64,000 bases of DNA from Paraphysomonas bandaiensis. Its lineage: Eukaryota > Chrysophyceae. Location: assembly GCA_965644295.1 (NCBI GenBank), contig CBFFRP010000283.1, positions 1-64,000 of the forward strand, given 5' to 3'. Below the pieces are notes generated by a model. It saw nothing but the letters and a program-made list of their open reading frames with translations. It did not search any database and was not told the origin of the DNA. Shown one piece after another: positions 21,945 through 33,868 of the stretch. Made by a program: the position numbers and the translations under genes. Position 1 is the stretch's first letter. Each line of letters begins with the position of its first letter.

Positions 21945-24900
21945 AGACTTGAATTATTTATTGAATGTCTTTTTATTTAGCAATAGGCGTTAAAAACCCG
22001 TTCCGATATAGCGGCTAGTTGAATACTAGTCTACTAGTTAGACCTCTACCCATAACTAATCAGCGCAAATTCTATTATCCTACTATTTAACGCTACAGAA
22101 GCTGCTTGTGCGTCGCCGCAAGCACCAAGGTGCAACCACTTCCGTTCTTGATGTTGTGTGTGAGTTCGCCCTGCTCGTGTGTCTGAGGACTCACTGGCGC
22201 GTGTTGTCCGGGGGTCTCCCCTTGGGATACGGTTCCGCCTGACTCTGAGGTACCGGGTTCTGTATTAAGGTCCTGAGTGTACCGAGCACTAGATGTGTGG
22301 ACTGAGAGGTTGATGGTGTGGTGGAATGTGGCGGTGTCGCCATGCACCGTTTGGGCGTTGGGCATAGGTGGAGTTGCCGGAGACGTCGTCGCCTTTGTCT
22401 AGGGCCTGTTGGTTTCATACGGTCCGTTGCTATGGTCCTCTGTGTATGGTTGGTAGGGTTCAGAGGTACGGTGGGCGGTGTTCCAGTCTCGGTTCGTCTG
22501 TGGATTCCTAGTAATCTTAGCACCCTTGGGCGTTTCCGTTTCTGTCTGTGGTTTGGACTCGGCCGCGGTAGTAGCCTTGGGGGGCCTTTCCGTAGGGTCA
22601 CGTATCTTCTTCCGCGATCTTGGATCATGAGCTTTGCTGCAGCGAACAGCGGTAGCAGTAATTTGATGATCGCTGATTCGATGCTGCGCAGTCCTTGGGA
22701 TGTCAGTGATTCATGGATGTGATCTCCAAAAACCATTTCAAGCTGTGTCATTGTGATGGTACCCGTCCAGAATCTCTCCACCTGTGGCACGGAAGGGTTC
22801 CAGGCCCTGCTGGAGAGTCGCTGGAGTACAGTGGTGGTCCATTGGGGTAATTCCGGATTCCTCATTTCTTCTAGGAGCGCGTTTTTGTGGCTGTGAAATG
22901 CAGACTCCCTTATCTGCGTTATGGTGTCGTTTGTGCAGTCTAGACACATATGCTTGAGTGAGTCTAGTCTAAATCCGCAGTCAGAGCATACGGCTTTAGC
23001 CATGTCGAGTCCGTGTTTGGTTTTCGCCCGGTTTCTTCCTATGCTGAAGGATTTGTCCCATGTCAGTGCTGCATTTAGTACTCTTTGGCGCAGGTGGGAG
23101 CTCACTTTGTCCTTTGATGGTCCACCATCTGCTTGCGCCAGTTTGCGCGGAAGTAGTGCTCCGCTGTCTTTCCAGTATCCAGGAGCCCGGTCGGGATTGT
23201 GACCGTAGCGTTGGTCTCGGAGAGCTGTATATGCCTCCAGCGTCCGTTGATTACGGAGGGATTGGAAATCCGTGAGCAGGGGGCTAGTGCGATACGGCCG
23301 TCGTTCCCCAGTTAGGCGCCAGTGCCATAAACCCTCGGTGAGTATTCTCTCGATGGCTTGGTCCACTTCCATGTTACAGACAGTGTAGTTTTGTCGTCCG
23401 AGTAGTCGATCTACCTCAAGCCAGTCCCCTCCTGCTACTGCGTCGGCAATGTAAATTCCTTTGTCTTCATATGTCCATTCAGACTCATCAGAGGTGCGTC
23501 GTTCGGGGTGTGATCGGACCCAGGCTACTGTCCTTGTGCAATCGTTATTTGCTGCAATGCTTTCGAGCAGTACACCTTTGGCACGATGCCCCAGTGCCCG
23601 ACGTCTGGCGGAGAGTGCTTCGTGTGTGCGTATGCAGACGGCCTTACAGTCCGTATTTATCGGTATGTGTGATGGGAGTCGCGCAGACAGTATAAGCGCC
23701 ATTGCTGCTCCCATGAGCTCGTATGCATACGGGCCAAGTCCAGGCACGTCGCTGAAGGGTGTCTCTAATCGCAGTATTTTTGTTGTACCGTTCTTCCATT
23801 CATCCTCCGGGGGGAGCCAGACTGCCGCCGCTCCTCCATAATGTGCCCATCTTGTACGTGGGTTTACATGCGTAATGCGGCGCGGGGATAGGGCTGTAGG
23901 CGTGTATGAGCCGTCGGTGAAGATTGCCTGATATGTATCCGCGGTTACATCATCCAGTTCTAATGTGCGGATAATGTTGATCAGGGTGTTGGTATCTTGA
24001 GGTTCCGGACTGTCGGGTTGTTGGAGAGTAAGGCCAACCTCCGTACCCCATTCCCGCAGAATTAAGGCAAAGTGGTGGTAGTTTGGGTACGGCGCGATAG
24101 TCTGTGTTAGGAGAAAGTGCGCTGCGTCACCGGCATCACCGCCTAGGATTATGGCGCGCTGTAGGGAGCCCCATTTTTGTTCTTGAGCGGAGTCTGAGAA
24201 GCGTTTCATTCCAAGTCCATTATGCCTGAGAGAGAGGTAGATCATTTCCGTGGGGTAACCAGGACTCAGGCTTAGTGCTTTCCTGTAAAGGTTTGCGCAC
24301 GTTGAATCGATGTTCTTGTAATATTGCAGGGGCCAAGAAGCCTTGGTGGCCTTGTAAAGTAGAGTGGGTATGATTTGGGTCTCTATAACCATGACTTTGC
24401 AACCCGCTGAGGCGTGCCTGATCCCAAGGTGTGTGCCCGCTGCCTTTAGGTAGTTTGTACACCAATTGTATGAGTCCGTGTCTGTAGGTGTTAGTGGTAG
24501 ATCCGCCCCCAAATAGTGTATCGATTCATGAGTCGTTTGTATTGGTACAGGTTGGGGTCTCCAATACCAGTCATATAAGGTAATGTGTCCGGTTTGTTTG
24601 ACCTGGGCTAGATTTTCCCGTAGGTGAGGGAAAAAAGTGCAGATAACCTTAGGTACCGAGAGTTCCATTCCCGAGAAGCTGCAGAACGCCGACATTCGTA
24701 TCGCCGTTTCCTGGGCTTGAGTGATAGACACATCTATGGTGGTGATGTCATCCGCGAAGGAGACTTTTTTCTTTGAGTTCGGGGTCAGTAGGAGTGGTGA
24801 TGGTGTAAGACAGATTGCTCTAAGATCTAGGTCTAACCATGTAAGAAGGATATCGTGTAGCGCCACCCAGGCACAAGTGGATTCGGTTCCCCCCTGTGTG

Positions 24901-26442
24901 ATTCCTCTCACGGCCTCAAATCCGAGTACGAACTGTGCAAGGAAGTGTCCGTCGGTAGCTAGAAGTTCTGCCAACGAGCGTGGCTCCATGTTGTTCGCCA
25001 TGAACGGCGTCCATGGGAATGTGAGACCCCCAGCGTCTAATTCTCCAAACCATTCAACCACAGCATCGGGGACACCTAGCCGAGCCCATGCAAGTTTCAT
25101 TAGATTAGGTGTTATGGAGTCGAATGCTTTTTTGAAGTCCCAGAGCGTGCAGATGTGTTGGGCATTGTGACGTCTGGCTGCCTCTGAGGCCGCTAGAACC
25201 CTTAAAATGGCCGTGTCTGTGCCATTTCTCCAGCGATATCCATGTTGGGACGGGTGTAGGATCTGCTGTTCCTCCCACAGACTGTGAGTATCCTGTGGGA
25301 GATTATTCTTGTCAGAATTTTCCGTGATATTTCGAGCAGACCGATCGGTCGAAGGTTGGAAAAAGAGGGTTCTCCTGGTTTCTTGAGTATGGGGGTCATT
25401 ACTCTGTCTCTCCACCAAGTAGGCACGTGTTTGTGCTTCCAGAGCGACTTGATAAGGGTGAATGCTTCCTGTTGTATGGCTGGAGGCCAGGATTTGACCA
25501 TGTTGGATGAGACCATGGAGGGTCCGGGAGCCCGGTTGAAGGATATGGAATGTAGGGTGGAGTAGAATTCTTCGTGCGTGATGTCCTTCTCTAAAGCCTT
25601 TCCGAGTAGGTCCGCCATTTCTGGTTTAACTTTAGTGCATAGTGCACGTCGTAGTCCGTGTTGTAGGGTAAAGGGTATGTGCGAGCACGGATGGAGGGGC
25701 TCCTGGGAAGTCACCGATTGAGGGTCAAGGAGGGTTTTCCACCAGTTGGGGTCGTCCTGTAGTCTTTGTGCGACTGGGTCCAGTCCTGCAGGTTCCGCGT
25801 GGTGGTCTCGAAAGTGTTTGTTGATTCCTTCGTGGATGTCTTGCGGGGTAGTGAGAAGTGTCCCGTCAGTAGTTCTCACTGTCGTTAGTCGAAGTGGCGT
25901 TTTGATTTTGAGTCCTATCTTCTGCAGTACTGCTTGTAGTCTTCTCTGTTCTAGTAATGCTTCCATTTGGTTTGTACGGTCTGTGAGCCTCTTGCGCATC
26001 TCCGTCCTGTCTCGTCCGTGCAAGAGTCCTCGCATTCGAATCACAATGTGTAGAAGGTTCTTCTTGGTGACTTGTTTGGCAGTCCAGCTCAGAATGGCTC
26101 TGGGGTCTGCTGATCGGTAATCATTCCTGAAGTTGATGTCGGCTATTCCTTTCGCAGGTCCCGTGGAGTTTTGGAGGTACGAGTTCCCGCGCTCCTGCCA
26201 GGCGGTGATGAGCGCGTGGATCGGATTGCGTAATGGGGATCCACGCCATCCGTGTCTTTTATATCCAGCTGAGTTAAACATTTTCTGAACTATCTTTATT
26301 ACCATGACCATCCCTTCTTGAATTACCCTCATTTCCGGGGAGAAACCATCTTTAAAATGTGAACGAAGTCGCTGACACCGGTCATGGAGCCTCGTGCGAC
26401 GGCTGTAGCGGGGACCCTTTGCTGTAAGCGACTTGAATTATT
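21945..26442 (-). mobile_element. 5'-truncated LINE with RT and RNase H, 13-bp target-site duplication
   Basis: The element body is 21958-26429 on the minus strand. It is bounded by perfect 13-bp duplications GACTTGAATTATT at 21945-21957 and 26430-26442. The body encodes a reverse transcriptase-RNase H polyprotein (next entry). The reading frame is already open at the 5' boundary, showing that the endonuclease region was lost by 5' truncation. The 3' UTR (about 21958-22190) ends with the ~190-bp tail shared with the SINEs, including GCACCTTGGTGC. It is more GC-rich than surrounding DNA. RNase H after RT places it among I/R1/Tad-like LINE groups rather than L1 or RTE. Confidence 0.92.
22191..26429 (-). 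pseudogene. LINE ORF2: reverse transcriptase-RNase H, frameshifted
   Basis: The coding region lies in two overlapping frames, 26332-25202 (open upstream to 26429) and 25418-22191. They join at a one-base shift near 25285, where an LTV-type ending in one frame becomes WEEQQ in the other. The first part carries RT blocks RAPGPS, WWRDRVMTPILKKPG and NLRPIGLLE. The second has DFKKAFDS and catalytic FADD, then RNase H with IFTDGSY, YELMGAAMAL, NTDCKAV and WVRSHPE. A C-terminal C-x2-C-x8-H-x4-C finger follows. All visible catalytic residues are intact; the shift and the missing endonuclease make this copy inactive. It copies its own and probably SINE RNA by target-primed reverse transcription. Confidence 0.9.
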
Positions 26443-26894
26443 ACTATGAGACATAAGACTATAGATCCGTCACATTTTATTTCATATGTAAGGCTAATCG
26501 GGTAATCTTGCCAATCCTTTTAGTACCTGATGATTCTATATATAATAAGTCCGTAGAGTTACATGGAGTAATGATTCTTCGTACATGATGGTTTAACACT
26601 TAACACAGTACACAGAACCGCTATAGGCATATATATTATATATCTATTGAGGTTGTCCGTAGTGTTCCATCAACTTATTGGACATTGGACACCCTCATCA
26701 GTCCTTAGCACATTCAGATTTTTGCACAGATAAACTACATTTGCGGTTAATAAGTTAAGATATACTTCTCTGTAAAAGTTGCAATCCATCATGACAGGCA
26801 CGTAAAGATAAACAACAACATAAATCAACAGCAGAGAGTCTCTACCCAGAACAAATATAGCAGTCAAAATATTTCACTAAATATAAACATGAGT
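26443..26894. other. Intergenic, 3' flank of the SMARCAL1-like gene
   Basis: This AT-rich region follows the stop codon of the minus-strand annealing helicase gene. I see nothing further in it. Confidence 0.5.
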
Positions 26895-29800
26895 CTAATC
26901 GATGGATCGAGTGCTTTTACTCATACCACTACTAGTCTTTGCATTCTGCGGGACAGGTAAATTAATTTCTCCAAGAAATCCAATTCCTGATGCAGAAGTC
27001 GCACCCTTGTTTGAGTTAGCAGAGAATGAATTCAACACTCCTGTTGCTTGTTCTATGGCGCGCTGACTGACTGGTACTGATGATCCCCGCCCGGTGCTAA
27101 ATACATGACCGACCTGCAGTCTTTCTGGAGGACAAGCTCTGGGAGGTGACGGCGATGCGTCAGCTTTACGACTGATAGCATGTCCAACGGCTTCCATACC
27201 ATTGGAATTCTTTGATATCGAAGTAGCTGTAACAGGGCCTGACACAGAGGAACCAATCCCTGTGACCGTCTGTTTGGCTAAAGCCCTTGCTCGCTGTTTC
27301 TCTAGCGCGCGGCGCCTATTCTCCTCTATACGAGCCATGGTAGCTGGAGATAGAGGCCTATCGACGGCATTACTAGGAACACTTGAACAAGGAGGAGGCA
27401 CTGAAGAAATATAAGTGAATCCCTGCGAACCCGTGGCATCTATCCTACTCGAATTAGATCCCATATTGACATGAGTATTACCCCCACTGTTCACGGAATT
27501 CGTAATGGAAGCATTGCGTACTCCAGGTTCACCGTGGTCACCGGTCGAGGTGCCCACTGCGCTATTGCTAAAGGAGCCAGTCAAACTGTTACTAAACATA
27601 CTTCGGCTACAACCAGCATCGCCACTATTTTGAGCTGTAGGAATAAACCCATTGCTACTAGCAGCATTCGTCATGGTCTCAATACCATTCTTAGCACTAC
27701 CAGTGGCAGTATTTGTCCCAGTAATATTACGTGCATCTGCATACGTACTACTATCACAACCGGATCCATTATGGATGATATTGACAGATCTAGAGGAAGC
27801 CGAAGGCGGAGCAGGTCCATACACAGCAAAAGGGTTCGCACAAGGAGCGGTAGTTCGCGATACCACAGATGCCGTCTGCTTCTTCTTTTCCACCTCGGTA
27901 TTTTTACATGGAGATGTCGAACTCATAAAACTGTCAATGGTCTTTTGTACACAACTATTTCCACTGCTATTGCTATCCTTTACGCCCGTCCGCGTCCCTG
28001 CTACAGACGTTCCATCTCCATCGATACCTGTTGTAGGTCGTCACGTAATCCCTATGTGACACAAAAAACATACCTACTGTAGCTGCTAGCGTCTTGTTTT
28101 TCCGCTGAATTTGCTCCCATCTAAATCATACAAAAGCCATTACCATAATAGGAGATATATGTCAACACAGAGGAACACTCACACGATATCATCCGAAGTA
28201 CCTTCGGCTAGAATGTACACTATACGGACACTATCGGATTTCTGACCCAACCTGGATAGAAACCACGTCATCAAACGCACACTTTATACAGCATAAACGC
28301 AATCACCTATGTATTCTATCCTCTGCTTGCAGCATGTGTCCAGCTCCCCAGTGAAGCTCGGCAAAAACAGCTACGTTGGCGCTGGTGAAGTTGAGACCCA
28401 TACCGCATGCCGTAATGCTGAGAAGTGCCACCTCGGTCTACAAAATAACTTGAGCCAAATTGGCAATGCTAACGATCATAATGGACATTGTACACATATA
28501 GGATACTGTAGTCGTACCTCTCTGTCCGTCTGAAACCGCGATATTAACGCCCCTCTTGCAGTAACCTGAACTGACCCATCTATTCGGATGTAGCGGACAT
28601 CCATAGCACGCAGGCCCGCCTCTATTGCGTCCATTACTTCAGAATGGTGAGCGAAAACCAGGACTTTACCCCCAATGCTACATGCAGATGGTGTGGTCGC
28701 TGGTGATACAGTGCTGCATGTATCTCTTCGCCCTTTCTTTCTAGGTCCTACACTACTGTTGGAGTAATCCAGCACTTCCCGCCAACTCTTTATAGACTTT
28801 ACGTTCTCTTTCCTCTTTGATGTAGTTTGAAAACACTTCCGCCTCCGAGATCGCTGCATAAAAAATATGTCTCCATCATCATCATCGCCTTGCAGTCGAT
28901 GTTTTGATGCCTCATCTTCTTCGTCAGTGTCCTGCAGGCCTTCGTCATCAGCAGAAGGTAAAACTGACGGGGTGCCACGGGGTTCAGTGAGAATATCCTC
29001 CTCCAGCTCAGATACCACGCCCTCCGTTTTGTCTTGCTGATGTATAGACATCTCCTCTTCGTTGCTATTGTCCCATATACCCAGACTATCTCTATTTGTC
29101 AGGTCTATACTAGTGTCGGCCTCCACAGTATTTTCGATTACTTGCTGCAACTGTTCATTCTCCTGTGACCGACGCGCATCCCTTGCCTCCTGCAACAAGT
29201 TTCGCAATTCCCCCATAACTTTCTTGATCTTGCTCATACCCGTGACTCCGCAGAGCTGATTCATCAGTGTTCTACTCTGAGTACGAAGTATTTCAGCGGT
29301 TTCAGCACTATTCGTCGGGTCTTCTGCTGCGGCCTCCGCAACCCTCATCCGTTCCCGCAACTGTTGCAGCTCCCCGACCTTTTCTGCGTCAGGTTTCACC
29401 CGACGAACTTCGCGCTTCTTGGGAGGTAAACCACGAATTACCTCAGACTTGAGTCGCCGAATCATCACCATGCCTTCTAATACATTTCTGAGCTCCGATT
29501 CGTTACTCGATCCAGACACGTCCATCTTTGTCCCAAACCTGGGCTTCTTGGGATCGCAGTATCTCGAGGTGAACGCATCATAGTCATTAAATACGCCAGG
29601 TAATAGGCCATTGAGTTGGGTGTACAGTTCAACTGGACGATTTACTGCCGGTGTGCCCGATAGACATATCGCCACCTTGGCTTGCTTTAAAAGTGGCAAG
29701 GCTAGAGTAGTCCGCTTGGCTTCCTTAGACTTCAGTTGATGAGACTCGTCCGCTATCACAATACCGAATCTGCAGGCACTAAAAGTGCCTTCAGAGACAA

Positions 29801-30745
29801 GACGCTCCAGAAGTGTGTACGAGGCAACACACACTTTCCCGAACACCCGATCTCCAGCTTTACGTACTACACATACATCTTTAGGCAATAGCCAGCCCGC
29901 ACTGTATGCAGCTATCTCGGACTCCCAGTGCTTCAGAATAGATGGAGGGGTCAGAACTAGTGCTGGTAAATGAGCTCTATACTGCTGCATCACCGCTAAT
30001 GCCTCAAGTGTCTTTCCACAACCCTATGCACAACATTCGATTATAATACCATGGAAACCGCAAGCACTCACCATTTCATCTCCAATCATCGCCCTACCCC
30101 CTCGTCGGATGACGAATTCCAGACACTCCATTTGAAAAGATAAAAGGGTGTCAGCAATGCTACCAAGAAGATCTACGTCTGGTACCGTCGTAGGAAGCGA
30201 TGCAACAAACTTTTTAATTCCGCGTACCAAGAATTTAGGTAATTCTGACACAACAATTCGAGAAGAAAATTGGCTGGAAAGAAGCGTCGATACAATTTGG
30301 TCATACATTGCAAAATCAAAGCTCCACATCCTTAAAGATTCGGTGTATTTCCTGTGCTCTTGTGGTATGGTTTGAAAGAAAGCTACTAACTCTGGATCAA
30401 CAGGACATTGGACATTGAACCATACTCTAAACGGAGGACCTGAAATACCTCAAGTCAATAGAAATTCCACAAAACAAACAGAAATATATAACCTTCTTCA
30501 AACTCGCCACATATCATCTTAGCTGTTATCTTCCCCACCCCGGCTGTTCCCTGAGGACCTGAACTCGACTTGATGCGCTGATATCTGGAAGTCGGTACGC
30601 CGCCGCGTATGGAGTCTTCCACCCAGCAAAAGAACCCACACATGGAAGCTGCACAGGAGTAAAATTGACGACCAAAATTTGGGCTATTCGATTTGGCCAC
30701 AGTGCGGATAACCACTGGTTCAGGAGGGCTGCAAGAACAGTTCAT
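26895..30745 (-). CDS. SMARCAL1: SMARCAL1-type annealing helicase with GRF zinc finger
   Basis: This SNF2-family ATPase rewinds RPA-coated DNA at stalled forks. Seven exons (30745-30493, 30439-30072, 30023-28518, 28437-28307, 28251-28183, 28120-28074, 28027-26895) give 1,168 residues. In order: a GRF zinc finger (residues ~3-45, ending CGFFCWVED), a HARP domain (~85-145), SNF2 motif I GDEMGCGKT (204-212), motif II DESH (299-302), SGTPAVNR, and motif [13 protein letters not shown] (~746-756). An acidic insert of over 100 residues separates the two lobes. The long disordered tail holds a PIP-like QKTIDSFM (819-826). It also holds a basic helix [15 protein letters not shown] (~1022) resembling the RPA-binding motif found at the N-terminus of animal SMARCAL1. 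Confidence 0.9.
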
Positions 30746-31207
30746 ATCACCACTGGACGGGTGTGAAGTGGACTACAATGAAGGGGATTCGTATATGTAC
30801 ATATAACTCCGCGATATTATACAGTTCTTATCTACACAATGTCTCCTTATGTCTCCTAATGAACATCTCTATATGTGATATATATATCAATAATTAGCAC
30901 TGGATCTGACCATTTGCTCATTGGGACAGTATACTATGGTTATACCGCATATTCAATGACCTGTAGAAGAAGTTAGAAGTGATTCGAAATATTATCCAAT
31001 GATATATGTATATTTTTTATTGATTGGTCATAATGTGCAATGTCGAGAGTTTTATAGTATATTTTTAGAGGCCGAAATGATGTCTCATTGTGGTGTCATC
31101 TATAGGCACCTGTCGATCACATAAATGTTTTGGTAACCGTTCACATCGCGCTGCATATGTTTACTCTTTATGTCCTGCACTCGCTGCTATACGCCTGATC
31201 CTATAAG
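30746..31207. other. Divergent spacer, SMARCAL1-like / sulfatase
   Basis: This 462-bp AT-rich spacer lies between two divergent start codons. No specific element is recognisable. Confidence 0.5.
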
Positions 31208-32620
31208 ATGATCATCTTGCAGCTGAACGTATGCGTTCCCATACTATTAACACTCTCACTAGCAGCTGCATTGAGGCCTAACATTATTATTATCCTAGTC
31301 GATGATGCTGGATATGATGATATCAATGGAACTCATAGCCCCACCCCTCATATTAATTCGATAGGAAATAATGGCGTTATTTTTTCTAATGCTTATGTCA
31401 CTGCCCCACAATGCAGTCCGTCGCGACTGGCGCTTCTCACTGGTCGTTATCAACAGCACTTTGGCCATGAAACTAACCTTGAGTTTCTTGTTGGAATGTC
31501 AAATGAAAGCACCAAGATTATTCCGCAGTTTTTGCCCCATGACTACGCAACCGCCATGATAGGGAAATGGAATCTAGGCGATATACCTAATGCGCCGGGG
31601 AAGCATGGTTTCAATGAAACATTTCTTTATCGACATTGCGATGAAGCTTTTGCTCGGAATGAATCATTAATGATTGGCGATATTCCTGTTCGTGGACGGG
31701 AATTCAGTACTAGCCTAATGTTTTCCCGCGCTGAGCAGTTCATAGAACGACAGGTTTCTCGCACTGTACCATTCTTCTTGTATTTAGCTCCAATGTCTCC
31801 ACACGTGCCCCATGTGTACCCACCCTGGTATGCCTCTGTGTTCGAGGCACAGGATCCGTCTCTTCCTCTTCCCCGTCGGCGGGTTCTTACAATGATGAGA
31901 GAGATAGACGATGGGATTGGGAGAATCTTAAAGAGTTTGAAGGACCAAGGGGTTTTCCATGACACGATGATTGTATTTGTTAATGATAACGGTGCCCCGC
32001 ACTTAGGAGGTGGGTCAACTACTACTTCCCCTAATCGACCGTTCAGGGGTTTCAAAGGCGATACCTTGGAAGGTGGGGTGCGTGTCCGGATGCACGTACA
32101 GTGGACCAAGGAAATATTAAAAGGCCAAGTTGTAAACGACCCGGTGAGCTCACTTGATATACTTCCTACTATTGTAGATATTACCCGTTCAAAGCAATCT
32201 GCTCTCAGTGTGCGTGATGGTAAGAGCTGGATAGAATACATCCGTGCTTTCCAGAGGGTTCCCGTGAAGTCACACTGGGACCGAACACTCTTTTGGAGGT
32301 TCCACATGGAGTGTCGGGAGGAAAAGCGGGCAGTGAGAGAGGGCGATTGGAAATGGGTCTGGTATGACCAACAGCAAAGTGACCAGCAACTGTATAATAT
32401 TACTGCGGACGTAAGTGAGTCCCGAAATTTGGCTGCTATGTACCCGGATATTGTCGCAGAAATGAGAACGAAGTACGAGAGGTGGCAAGCTCAGTTTCCT
32501 CCTATTCCACGGAAGCCCAAGTCACAAATAGAGTGTCAGCAGCAGCACAAACATCATATTCACCATGTAACCGTTGCCACACATAACAGGTTTCACACTA
32601 CAATGCAGAAGGGTAGTTAG
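31208..32620 (+). CDS. Secreted or lysosomal type I sulfatase (arylsulfatase family)
   Basis: This intronless gene encodes 470 residues. A hydrophobic N-terminus (residues ~1-22, ending AALRP) is a signal peptide. The core shows the metal-binding VDDAGYDD (31-38) and the sulfatase signature CSPSRLALLTGR. Cys69 in the C-x-P-S-R context should be converted to formylglycine by FGE in the ER. The downstream GKWNLG motif, PHVPH and NDNGAP supply further Ca2+- and sulfate-binding residues. The enzyme hydrolyses sulfate esters; the layout resembles arylsulfatase B/J-type enzymes, but the substrate cannot be told. The C-terminus is His/Lys-rich. The lack of introns differs from most neighbouring genes. 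Confidence 0.93.
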   Translation: MIILQLNVCVPILLTLSLAAALRPNIIIILVDDAGYDDINGTHSPTPHINSIGNNGVIFSNAYVTAPQCSPSRLALLTGRYQQHFGHETNLEFLVGMSNESTKIIPQFLPHDYATAMIGKWNLGDIPNAPGKHGFNETFLYRHCDEAFARNESLMIGDIPVRGREFSTSLMFSRAEQFIERQVSRTVPFFLYLAPMSPHVPHVYPPWYASVFEAQDPSLPLPRRRVLTMMREIDDGIGRILKSLKDQGVFHDTMIVFVNDNGAPHLGGGSTTTSPNRPFRGFKGDTLEGGVRVRMHVQWTKEILKGQVVNDPVSSLDILPTIVDITRSKQSALSVRDGKSWIEYIRAFQRVPVKSHWDRTLFWRFHMECREEKRAVREGDWKWVWYDQQQSDQQLYNITADVSESRNLAAMYPDIVAEMRTKYERWQAQFPPIPRKPKSQIECQQQHKHHIHHVTVATHNRFHTTMQKGS

Positions 32621-33868
32621 TTAGACCAGCAGCCATGACTTTGAATATTGTATATATTTTTATCACTTTTAGAAAATATATTTATGGACTTTGTTGAGTA
32701 CATATCATTGTATTCGTATCGGAGATGTTTTGCTTGCGATTTAATAGTACAATACCTTCCATCTATGTATTTGTGTGGTATTTCTTAATAGTATGCAATA
32801 GTTCCTGCCACCTACAAATCCGTAACCGTGTTAAATTATACTTGGTTTATAATGGTTGGTTACAGCATATTAAACTGCACACGGCAACAGAGTCTGGAAA
32901 ACGACAGCTGTACAAGACCAACAAACAAGTATGATCAAGTAAGAATCCGAGAACCAAAAATAACATTTTGAATATTACCCCAAAGTAATAAAACATAAAT
33001 AGTGTGGTACTTCTTTCATTTACTACAAATAAAACGCTAGATCAAGCGATAAAAGAGACGTGGCCACGAACTAAATTCTTTCCTCTGTGAAGCTGAAATC
33101 AAAGTTTACGTATCTGTACACGATAACCAATAAATGATAAATGGATCTACGATATACCCTGCCTAGGAGATGAAATTATTCGGTTCGTCGAAATTATGCA
33201 ATCGCTGGACTGGTAAATAGCCATTAAGGCGCCAAGTGAAAGACTCTCTGGTATGTGTCACACGTATACCCAATATCTGTTACACAACTTTCAAACTAGA
33301 TATCTCGCTTGGTTTTCCCGAGTTCAGAGCTGTTTGCAGTGATAGGTGTTGTAGTATATTGCCTGGATAGTCAGAAGTGTATCATGTACCACATAGAAGG
33401 ATATATAGATGATAACGAGAGAGTCAGGATGATTCTGAGTGTGTGAATAATTCCTCGGATTGCATTTTCACTCTCGGAAACAATGCTATAACCATTGAGA
33501 GTGAAGGAATAATTAAATATCTGGTCGCCTTCAGGAGATCTGCATGGATGTGTAGCATGTTCTGTACTCCATACTCCCTCTGCCTGCTATACGCTATAGA
33601 GCAGACGAGTACATATGACACCAAGTGGTATACATTGGAATACAGCTCGTCCTACATTCATATCTAGCGTATCGTTACATCGCTCAGTTGTATACACTGA
33701 TAGATAGAGTTCAGTATGTAAACTGCAGCTGCAGGAGCCCCTCAACTTGAAAGAAAGTGAAGAAGTTGTCATAGGTATGTAGATATCTAGACATCATACG
33801 GTGATAAGCTTACAGTAGAGTCTGTCTGAACAATATCTCATTAATATATTTACATAGACGATAGAGGA
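32621..33868. other. Intergenic, no gene seen
   Basis: This is 1.25 kb of AT-rich spacer. Near 33430-33510 is a short inverted arrangement around GAATAATTCCTCGG/GAAGGAATAATT, with ACTCTCGG and GAGAGTGAAGG nearby. No coding gene is supported. Confidence 0.5.

Noticed and set aside
22318-25565. Several plus-strand ORFs of 70-150 codons across the LINE
   Set aside because: They are antisense shadows of the GC-rich RT-RNase H ORF and have no motifs of their own.
33430-33520. Short inverted motif near 33.45 kb as a regulatory hairpin
   Set aside because: The arms are short and imperfect, and no gene start is near enough to support a function.
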